The notes under the pieces were generated by a model. It was given only the letters and a program-made list of their open reading frames with translations. It was not told the origin of the DNA and made no database searches. Of a DNA stretch of 7,936 nucleotides, positions 1 to 4,834 are shown piece after piece (positions within the stretch are counted from its first letter, which is position 1; every line of letters starts with the position of its first letter). Source of the DNA: an uncultured Coriobacteriales bacterium (GTDB taxonomy: Bacteria; Actinomycetota; Coriobacteriia; Coriobacteriales; Eggerthellaceae); the NCBI GenBank assembly GCA_946892075.1, contig CAMPNZ010000061.1:1-7936 (forward strand). The letters are read 5' to 3'. Position numbers and translations under genes: made by a program.

Positions 1-1611
1 GCTCATGGTAGGCGTGCGTCCGTTCACCGCGTAGTGAAACGGCGCCGACGTGGCGTTCGGGTTGGGCGGGACCAGCCACGACGCTGCCTTGAAACGCGTT
101 TTGTACTGGCCAACGTAGGTAGAAATGCCTGCTCCCAGCTTTCCCAGGTTGCCGGTAAGCGCCACCAGTAGCGAACACGCGCGGCCTTTGAGGTCGCCGT
201 GGTGCCACTGAATTGCCGAGCCGCCGAGGATGATGTGCAGCGGTTTGATGGTGGCGCAGTTGTGCGCGATGGTTTGAATGGTTTTGGCGGGAATGCCTGT
301 GATGCTTTCGCCCCATTCAAGCGTGCATGGCGCAAGCGATTCGCGCAGCAGCGTCATGGAGCTTTTCACGGGAATGGTGGTGCCGTTTTTGAGTGTGAGC
401 TGGGTGTTTACTTCCAGCTGAAGGTCGGGCGTGGAGCCAAGATGTTCCGGGTCGACGCACACGGGTGCGCCATTTTTGAGCGCCACGTACACTTCGCGAT
501 ATTCGGGAACGGATGGCAGCGTTAGACCAGGTACATCACGTGCGAGGACGCGTTTTCCTGTGTTCGTGTTAATAAGAAGCGGCAAGTCGGTGAAATTGGC
601 GCAGAATTCCTTGTCGTGCAGGTTGTTGTCGATGATGTAGCGCGCCGCTGCCAGGGCAAAGGCGCCATCGGTGTCGGGCTTGATTTGCACCCAGTCGGTC
701 GATTTTTCGGCGGTGGCGGAATAGTTGGGGTCGAAGCACACAACTTTGCCGCCCGTTTCGCGCGAGAAGTTCAAGAAATGAGAATCGGGCAAGCGCGTAA
801 CCATTGGGTTCGAGCCGAAAATAAGCGTATAGCGCGAATCTTCCCACGCGTAAGATTCCAGCTCTTCGCTTTGGCAGCCGAAGGTTTCGGGCCAGAACAT
901 GGGAAGGTCGCCGTTCAGCTCGTAACCGCCGATTGCCGACCAGCCCAGCGACTTGGTAAGACGAATAAGCGAGCCTTTTTGGATATGGCCAGTGCCTTGA
1001 ACTTGCCAGATGACGCCAATGGAATCGGGGCCGTATTTGCGCGCGATTTCTTGGAGCTTAGAGGCGGCAGTGTCAAGCGCGTTATCCCAGCTTGTTTGTT
1101 CCATTTTACCCGTTTGCGCGTTGCGAACCAGCGGCTTGGTAAGGCGCTCGGGGCCGTGGATCATCGTGTTGATGGACAGGCCTTTCAGGCAGCCGCGCGG
1201 GTTGTAGTGCTCGTACGGGTAGTCGGCGGCTTGCGAGACCATTTTGATTTGGCCGTCTTTCACGAACGCTTTCATTCCGCACGAACCCGTGCAGTTGGGA
1301 GCGCAGGTGGTGCGAACCCACATGCCCTCGCTGGGCGCGTTTTCGGCGAGCGATTTTGCCGCGGGAACGCCGGCGATCATGCCGCCTGCAGCAAGAGCGC
1401 AGGTGGTGGCGGCAAGGCCTCCCACGAAGGCGCGACGCGAAACGCCGTGCGGAGCGGGTGCGGTGCTGGTTGCGGTTGCGGGCGCGGTAGCGGTTGCTGC
1501 GCGAGTGGCGGTGCCAACTGTAGCTTCGCCGTGTTCTTCAGAGATATCGCGCCCTGCAAACGTATCGTTTACAGGCAGAGTACGACCTTTGATGTGTTCG
1601 GTTTCTTTCAT
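1..1611 (-). CDS. Tat-exported molybdopterin oxidoreductase, catalytic subunit (DMSO reductase family), 3' end outside window
   Basis: Partial gene: 537 codons are open from ATG 1611 to the left edge, and the C-terminus is missing. The protein is a predicted catalytic subunit of an anaerobic respiratory enzyme that binds bis-MGD molybdenum and one [4Fe-4S] cluster, acting outside the membrane. A twin-arginine motif SRRAFVG lies at residues 58-64, followed by an Ala/Gly-rich hydrophobic stretch. Next come TTCAPNCTGSCG with Cys103, Cys107 and Cys111, and Cys141 in NPRGCLKG. YELNGDLP, with Asp235, sits where NarG has its Mo-ligating Asp222 (YDWYCDLP). FGSNPMVTRLPDSHF and DWVQIKPDTDGA also follow the NarG pattern. 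This supports the Asp-ligated (type II) branch, but substrate cannot be told. The start is set by GAGGGGG at 1616-1622. About 57 residues precede the Tat arginines, with an Ala/Thr/Pro-rich run at roughly 34-55, longer than usual. Electron-transfer and anchor subunits would be expected beyond the left edge. Confidence 0.9.
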   Translation of the reverse strand, partial: MKETEHIKGRTLPVNDTFAGRDISEEHGEATVGTATRAATATAPATATSTAPAPHGVSRRAFVGGLAATTCALAAGGMIAGVPAAKSLAENAPSEGMWVRTTCAPNCTGSCGMKAFVKDGQIKMVSQAADYPYEHYNPRGCLKGLSINTMIHGPERLTKPLVRNAQTGKMEQTSWDNALDTAASKLQEIARKYGPDSIGVIWQVQGTGHIQKGSLIRLTKSLGWSAIGGYELNGDLPMFWPETFGCQSEELESYAWEDSRYTLIFGSNPMVTRLPDSHFLNFSRETGGKVVCFDPNYSATAEKSTDWVQIKPDTDGAFALAAARYIIDNNLHDKEFCANFTDLPLLINTNTGKRVLARDVPGLTLPSVPEYREVYVALKNGAPVCVDPEHLGSTPDLQLEVNTQLTLKNGTTIPVKSSMTLLRESLAPCTLEWGESITGIPAKTIQTIAHNCATIKPLHIILGGSAIQWHHGDLKGRACSLLVALTGNLGKLGAGISTYVGQYKTRFKAASWLVPPNPNATSAPFHYAVNGRTPTMS

Positions 1612-1625
1612 AAAACCCCCTCGTC

Positions 1626-1652
1626 TTAGAAACAAGAAGGCGTATCCCCCAT
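1626..1652 (-). CDS. possible 8-codon leader ORF (MGDTPSCF) upstream of the oxidoreductase
   Basis: On the minus strand a full AAGGAGG (1667-1661) stands 8 bases before an ATG (1652-1650). The ATG opens an 8-codon frame ending in TAA at 1628-1626. The frame is out of phase with the oxidoreductase and ends 14 bases before its ATG. Its ribosome binding site is a better Shine-Dalgarno than that of the large gene itself. It could be a leader peptide that controls or couples translation of the oxidoreductase. The sequence has no run of one amino acid that would mark classical attenuation. It may also be chance, since one strong site plus ATG is all that supports it. Confidence 0.35.
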   Translation of the reverse strand: MGDTPSCF

Positions 1653-1670
1653 AAACGTTGCCTCCTTGTT
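1631..1670 (-). promoter_or_regulatory. 5' leader hairpin closing the leader-ORF ribosome binding site
   Basis: In the minus-strand RNA, AACAAGGAGG (1670-1661) can pair with CCTTCTTGTT (1640-1631) over ten positions, one of them a G-U wobble, around a 20-base loop. The 5' arm contains the whole AAGGAGG of the 8-codon ORF, and the 3' arm covers its codons 5-8. When formed, the stem would hide that ribosome binding site and end about 20 bases before the oxidoreductase start. No U-run follows, so it is not an intrinsic terminator. Confidence 0.45.
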
Positions 1671-1693
1671 AATTGCCATTGTGGCAGGCAACG
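1656..1693. repeat. nested inverted repeats upstream of the oxidoreductase, operator-like
   Basis: CGTTGCCT (1656-1663) and AGGCAACG (1686-1693) are an exact 8-bp inverted repeat with 22 bases between. Inside, TGCCA (1674-1678) and TGGCA (1682-1686) form a second dyad 3 bases apart. The outer left arm overlaps the AAGGAGG of the leader ORF, so in RNA it would compete with the hairpin at 1631-1670. The site could be a DNA operator or an alternative RNA fold. Confidence 0.4.
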
Positions 1694-1879
1694 AGCGGGA
1701 AACAAAGAGGAATAATCCTAGCTCGCTTTAGGAAAATCCCTATTAGCGATACGGTTTTTTAGTATCTTTTTTCGAGAATAATGTTGAGCTGGAAAATATT
1801 ATGAGAACTACCGTTTTAATGCCAGTGTGCTGTGTGGCTGTAGAGTGTGCATGTACGGTACTCAAAGCAAGCAAAACGC

Positions 1880-1889
1880 TGTCGCGACA
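1880..1889. repeat. 10-bp perfect palindrome TGTCGCGACA
   Basis: The sequence TGTCGCGACA reads the same on both strands. It stands in the spacer about 270 bases before the oxidoreductase start, next to the decamer array. It may be a dimeric regulator site, but there is only one copy and no recognised match, so the role is open. Confidence 0.3.
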
Positions 1890-1910
1890 ATAAGAAAACC
1901 GAGCACAATA

Positions 1911-1977
1911 ACAGACGATAACGGACGACAACAAACAACAGGTGATAACAGGCGCCGACAGACGACAACAGACGACA
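1911..1977. repeat. degenerate decamer array, consensus ACRGACGAYA
   Basis: Decamers run nearly head to tail: ACAGACGATA (1911), ACGGACGACA (1921), ACAAACAACA (1931) and GGTGATAACA (1941), a diverged stretch, then two exact ACAGACGACA copies (1958-1967 and 1968-1977). The first four units keep an exact 10-base step, one helical turn, so equivalent bases would lie on one face of the DNA. The tract is A/C-rich on the plus strand and U/G-rich in the predicted transcript. It is non-coding. It could be a regulator array or a slippage-born simple repeat. Confidence 0.55.
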
Positions 1978-1988
1978 TACAGCTTTAG

Positions 1989-2020
1989 CCAAATACACGT
2001 ACTGCCAAATACACGCACTG
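1989..2020. repeat. 16-bp tandem duplication, CCAAATACACGTACTG
   Basis: CCAAATACACGTACTG (1989-2004) is followed without a gap by CCAAATACACGCACTG (2005-2020), with one mismatch in 16. It lies just after the stop of the response regulator and 11 bases from the decamer array. The tandem arrangement next to a NarL-type regulator makes a pair of binding sites possible, but it could be a recent slippage duplication. Confidence 0.7.
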
Positions 2021-2043
2021 CGCCACGTATGCAAAGTGAAACG

Positions 2044-2682
2044 CTAAAGCCCCAGCAGGCCATGTTGAGCCGCATACGCAAACAACTCTGGCTTCGAGTC
2101 AAGCCCAAGTTTTTGCATGATTTTCGTTTTTTGGCTTTCGACCGTTTTCACCGATACCGACAACGCATCTGCAATGGCAGTGTTTGAATATCCCTGAACA
2201 GCAAGTGTTACCAGTTCACTTTCACGCGGCGTTAAGATATTTTGCGCGCCTGTTTGCGATTTTTGCATCGACTGCTGCACGAAACCGCTCATCATCGCTT
2301 CGCACACATACATTTCGCCAGCAGCAGCCCGACGAATTGCATTTACAAGCTCCGTATCGGACGAGCTTTTCAGCACGTAACCCATCGCACCCAAACGAAA
2401 CGCTTGCAACAGATACTCCAGCTCAGCGTGCATAGTAAGCATCACAACGCGACACGGCAAGTCGGCATCAACGATACGCTGAGCAAGCAGCAAACCGCGC
2501 TTTTCTCCACCCATCGAAATGTCGCTTACCACCACGTTAGGACGCGCGGTTGACGCTTTCAGCAGGGCTTCATCCATATCGGCCGCCTCATCAACCACTT
2601 TAAAATCGGATTGTTGCTCAAGAATCATCCGAAAGCCTTTACGCACCATCGCATGATCGTCAGCTAAAAGGATTGAGATCAT
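2044..2682 (-). CDS. NarL/FixJ-family two-component response regulator
   Basis: DNA-binding response regulator, 212 residues, normal full length. An N-terminal receiver domain (about 1-118) shows acidic Asp8-Asp9 in LLADDH, phospho-acceptor Asp54 in VVVSDIS, Thr83 and Lys105 in GYVLKSS. A LuxR-type helix-turn-helix follows at about 149-205, with LTPRESELVTLAVQGYSNTAIA and KTVESQKTKIMQKLG, where LTPRE and the recognition helix are typical. I chose ATG 2682, not the in-frame ATG at 2700, because AAGGAGG (2693-2687) lies 4 bases before it and the upstream ATG would leave that site inside the gene. Its ATG overlaps the kinase TGA as ATGA, so translation is probably coupled. Likely targets are its own operon and the oxidoreductase downstream on the same strand. 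That link is inferred from position. Confidence 0.93.
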   Translation of the reverse strand: MISILLADDHAMVRKGFRMILEQQSDFKVVDEAADMDEALLKASTARPNVVVSDISMGGEKRGLLLAQRIVDADLPCRVVMLTMHAELEYLLQAFRLGAMGYVLKSSSDTELVNAIRRAAAGEMYVCEAMMSGFVQQSMQKSQTGAQNILTPRESELVTLAVQGYSNTAIADALSVSVKTVESQKTKIMQKLGLDSKPELFAYAAQHGLLGL

Positions 2683-4073
2683 CGCTCCTCCTTGGTACAT
2701 TCTGCAACAGAGGCATTTACGCAGGTAGACGCATCATTGGCAGTGGTTTTTGTGTGTGCAGCCGCAGTACCAGAAGAAGCGCCAGGCCCGTGAGCCTCAC
2801 ACGTGTCGTCATCGGCCTGCGTTCGTTCGCCACGAGGAGCAGCGCTTAAACACAACGTAACCGTTGTGCCGCTTCCGCGCGTAGACGTGATTGTAAATTT
2901 GCCACCCACAAGCAGCGCCCGCTCGCGCATGCCTTCGATACCAAGGCCCGTTCCAAATGCGTGAATGTTGTTGGTGTCGAAGCCACAACCTGCGTCTTCA
3001 ACGCGCAGATGAACGTATTGGCTGGTTTGCCGCAGCAGCACCATAATGTGCTCCGAGCCGGAATACTTGCATGCGTTCGACAGCGCTTCCTGAAAAATGC
3101 GGTATATCACTATTTCGCGCTCTTCGCCCAACGGCAAAACGTCATCGATTTGTGCGTCGATTGCAACACCAAACGCTGCTGAACAGCTGGAACACAAATC
3201 GCGCATAGCGGCAGCAAGCCCCAGCTCATCAAGCGACGGAGGGCGCAGTGCCTTCGCCATAGCGCCGATGTGCGAAATAACGTCGCGCAGCTGTTCGCTT
3301 GCATGGCGAACCTCTAAACGCCATTCATCGCCGCTAACGTATTTCAGCTTGCGCAGGCTCATCTGCGCCAACAGCACTTCTTGTGAAATGCCGTCATGGA
3401 GCTCACGCGCAATGCGGCGGCGTTCGTCCTCTTGCGCCTGAATAATGCGCTGCGACAGCTCGGAGTATGCAAAGCCTTTTTGGCGCCCACGGACGCGCAA
3501 AGGCGGAATCAGCGAAAGTTCAAGCTGCAATTCGTGCGCAACAAAACGCTCAACTTCCCAGGTAAACGCGTCGTCAAAACTGCGCACACTGCGGAAGGCG
3601 CAAATGAAAATGGTAACGATATTTTGCTTATCCATCAGCGGGAATGCAATAAAGCTTTGCAGCGCTTCGGCTACTACAATGGGATATTGGAAGCGCTCGT
3701 TTTCGGGGATGTCGTCGGCGACGCTATCCACAATCAAGCAGCGCTTAAGCGCGTATGCCTTACCAAGTGCGCCCACGCCAGCTGGCAAGCGAATCATTTC
3801 GAAGTTGTCGTTGGTCGAGCCACTTGCAAGCGACCAGTCAAGCACGTTGAGGGCATCGGGCGGCACCATCGATACGCCCACAAAATCGAAGCCAAAACGT
3901 TTCCGCACGTGGTGAGCCGCATCTTCCAACGCTTGAGGAAGCAGCGGCGTGCTACCCGACTGTGGCACTGTGGCGGGCGGCTTTGATGCCGCTTGCGACA
4001 ATGACGATGCAGGCGCCACGCGTGGTAGCTGCGATGCAGCCGTATCCGATGCGTTATGCGAACGCTGGTTCAT
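2679..4073 (-). CDS. soluble GAF-domain sensor histidine kinase (NarX/NreB-like HisKA_3 family)
   Basis: Sensor kinase of 464 residues that phosphorylates the NarL-type regulator encoded next. Order: a polar Ala/Ser/Pro-rich N-terminus (1-45); a GAF-like sensory domain (about 46-188); a HisKA_3 dimerisation domain with phospho-acceptor His226 in EDERRRIARELHDGIS; then a HATPase domain (about 318-411) with N-box LSNACKYS (Asn333), VEDAGCGF (Asp360) and GTGLGIEGM. No membrane segment is visible, so it senses a cytoplasmic signal. The signal is unknown, and the four-Cys cluster of NreB is not evident. A hydrophilic tail of about 53 residues with three cysteines (425, 451, 459) follows the ATPase, which is unusual. 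I chose ATG 4073 because AAGGAGG (4085-4079) lies 5 bases before it. An in-frame ATG at 4160 lacks a good site. The TGA overlaps the regulator start. Confidence 0.92.
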   Translation of the reverse strand: MNQRSHNASDTAASQLPRVAPASSLSQAASKPPATVPQSGSTPLLPQALEDAAHHVRKRFGFDFVGVSMVPPDALNVLDWSLASGSTNDNFEMIRLPAGVGALGKAYALKRCLIVDSVADDIPENERFQYPIVVAEALQSFIAFPLMDKQNIVTIFICAFRSVRSFDDAFTWEVERFVAHELQLELSLIPPLRVRGRQKGFAYSELSQRIIQAQEDERRRIARELHDGISQEVLLAQMSLRKLKYVSGDEWRLEVRHASEQLRDVISHIGAMAKALRPPSLDELGLAAAMRDLCSSCSAAFGVAIDAQIDDVLPLGEEREIVIYRIFQEALSNACKYSGSEHIMVLLRQTSQYVHLRVEDAGCGFDTNNIHAFGTGLGIEGMRERALLVGGKFTITSTRGSGTTVTLCLSAAPRGERTQADDDTCEAHGPGASSGTAAAHTKTTANDASTCVNASVAECTKEER

Positions 4074-4327
4074 ATGCCCCTCCTTATGCCCTGTTCCAAC
4101 GCAACCATACAAATTGTAATCCTGATCGCGCTTGGTACGTGCATTAGTATTCGTAATCATTCTTCGTTCTTGCCGCGGTACCTGCCGTTATGCGCCATTA
4201 TCTGCGAACCACCTGTACACGTGCTTCGTTGTCTGCAATACTCCTTCTCACTGCCGCAAAAACCCACGTTCCTTATCATCTTTTGGTTACAGTGTTGCTG
4301 TATACGCCAAGTATAGCCTAATGTGCT
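4074..4327. other. long leader and promoter region of the kinase-regulator pair
   Basis: This 254-base stretch is non-coding apart from an unlikely 29-codon upstream extension of the kinase frame. If the promoter proposed at 4310-4337 is right, transcription would start near 4303 and give a leader of about 230 bases. It contains the dyads at 4288-4315 and the small palindromes CCGCGG and GGTACC near 4175-4184. I do not recognise a known riboswitch fold. Confidence 0.5.
4288..4315. repeat. two adjacent 5-5-5 dyads, putative operators
   Basis: TACAG-TGTTG-CTGTA (4288-4302) and TATAC-GCCAA-GTATA (4301-4315) are each perfect 5-bp arms around a 5-base spacer. They overlap by two bases, with centres 13 bases apart. 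The second covers the proposed -10 box of the kinase promoter, a position suited to a repressor or autoregulation. The half-sites differ, so one protein binding both is not assured. Confidence 0.45.
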
Positions 4328-4337
4328 TCATTGACGA
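4310..4337 (-). promoter_or_regulatory. putative sigma-70-type promoter of the kinase-regulator operon
   Basis: On the minus strand, TCGTCA (4337-4332, four of six to TTGACA) and TATACT (4315-4310, five of six to TATAAT) are 16 bases apart. The -35 box falls at the very end of the yolD-like gene. The match is fair and was found by eye. Confidence 0.4.
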
Positions 4338-4618
4338 GTGTGCTCTTGCATGATGGTGTCTTGTGTTACCTGCTCTACCATATGATCGTATCCTTTCAGC
4401 GCAGCAAACGGCATAAACAAGCTTGGCCGCATAGGGTCATTTTCTGGTTGCGGAAAGCCTTCTTTATGCACACGCTCCACAATAGCCGCCACCACAGTTG
4501 AGCGTTTTTCCTGTTCATAAAAGGGAAGAGAACGCCATTCTTCGCAAATCATTAAATCCGATAGCTCATTTTCCAGCTGCGCTGCTGCAGATTGTTGATT
4601 GATATTCGTACGAGGCAT
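4328..4618 (-). CDS. small YolD-like protein
   Basis: Protein of 96 residues. The C-terminal part, RPSLFMPFAALKGYDHMVEQ (about 64-83), matches the core pattern I know from the YolD-like family: a basic residue, then MPF-x-AL-x-GY and a polar helix. YolD-like proteins are small, of uncertain biochemical role, and are often encoded beside UmuC-like Y-family polymerases (YqjX with YqjW, YolD with UvrX in Bacillus). Here the polymerase is the next gene upstream on the same strand, which supports the call. Residues 1-60 are polar and probably helical, with no motif I recognise. I chose ATG 4618 because AAGGAGA (4630-4624) lies 5 bases before it. An in-frame ATG at 4690 would add 24 basic residues without such a site. 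The family call rests on a short motif plus context. Confidence 0.68.
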   Translation of the reverse strand: MPRTNINQQSAAAQLENELSDLMICEEWRSLPFYEQEKRSTVVAAIVERVHKEGFPQPENDPMRPSLFMPFAALKGYDHMVEQVTQDTIMQEHTRQ

Positions 4619-4655
4619 ACCTATCTCCTTCCTTGTTTTCCTGCCGTGCAATGTA

Positions 4656-4710
4656 TTCCTGCTACACGATAGAAACTTCCTTGTTAGCAAGCGTTCCTGC
4701 TACACGATAG
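4656..4710. repeat. 17-bp direct repeat TTCCTGCTACACGATAG, two exact copies
   Basis: The 17-mer occurs exactly at 4656-4672 and 4694-4710, 38 bases start to start. Shorter TCCTGC-anchored relatives stand at 4639-4644 and 4724-4729. All lie within about 110 bases upstream of the yolD-like start, so they are candidate regulator sites or part of its leader RNA. No known LexA consensus is recognisable in them. Confidence 0.7.
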
Positions 4711-4722
4711 GAGCTACCGTGT
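4702..4722 (-). repeat. hairpin upstream of the yolD-like gene
   Basis: In minus-strand RNA, ACACGGTAG pairs with CTATCGTGT around a CTC loop, giving nine pairs with one G-U wobble. It includes most of the second copy of the 17-bp repeat. No U-run follows, so it is not a standard terminator. It could be a DNA dyad or a leader structure. Confidence 0.45.
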
Positions 4723-4834
4723 GTCCTGCCGAACAATAAACCCCATATTCCTTCCCGCACTCACAAGCTACCTCAATTCTTCGTCGTAGACGTTCTTTTT
4801 GTATGCAACGCATATTTCTTCAAAAGCAAGCAAG
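4711..4834. other. remainder of the polymerase-yolD spacer
   Basis: No gene is seen. The only symmetry is TATGC-AAC-GCATA (4802-4814), just after the polymerase stop. It has no GC-rich stem followed by a U-run, so I do not call a terminator. No clear promoter for the yolD-like gene can be read. Confidence 0.4.

Larger units (their letters stand above)
1671..2043. other. non-coding spacer between response regulator and oxidoreductase
   Basis: I see no credible gene here. Open frames through it on the minus strand encode Cys/Val/Ser-rich residues without family features and overlap the regulator gene out of frame. It holds the repeats listed separately, plus the short dyads TCCTA/TAGGA (1716-1733), GATAC/GTATC (1748-1766) and GTACGGTAC (1853-1861). 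The oxidoreductase promoter must lie here if it is not read through from the regulator. The best match is weak: minus-strand TCAACA and GATACT 15 bases apart, around 1762-1788. I see no intrinsic terminator after the response regulator. Confidence 0.6.

Noticed and set aside
616..1629. 337-codon plus-strand open frame
   Set aside because: It is antisense to the oxidoreductase, which has clear Tat and Fe-S motifs and an unbroken frame. The plus-strand product is Gly/Cys-rich without family features.
1748..1772. GATAC/GTATC hairpin followed by a T-run on the plus strand, as a terminator
   Set aside because: The stem is only 5 bp and A/T-rich, and no plus-strand gene precedes it.
1911..2020. 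CRISPR-like array
   Set aside because: The units are 10 or 16 bases, abut without unique spacers, and there are no cas genes.
1743..2108. 121-codon minus-strand frame in the spacer
   Set aside because: It overlaps the regulator gene out of frame. Its product is Cys/Val/Ser-rich, made by the repeat tract, and no ribosome binding site supports it.
3396..3986. 196-codon plus-strand frame
   Set aside because: It lies antisense inside the kinase gene, whose domains are unmistakable, and no motif is seen in it.
4074..4160. 29-residue N-terminal extension of the kinase
   Set aside because: There is no good ribosome binding site at 4160, whereas AAGGAGG precedes ATG 4073 at normal spacing.
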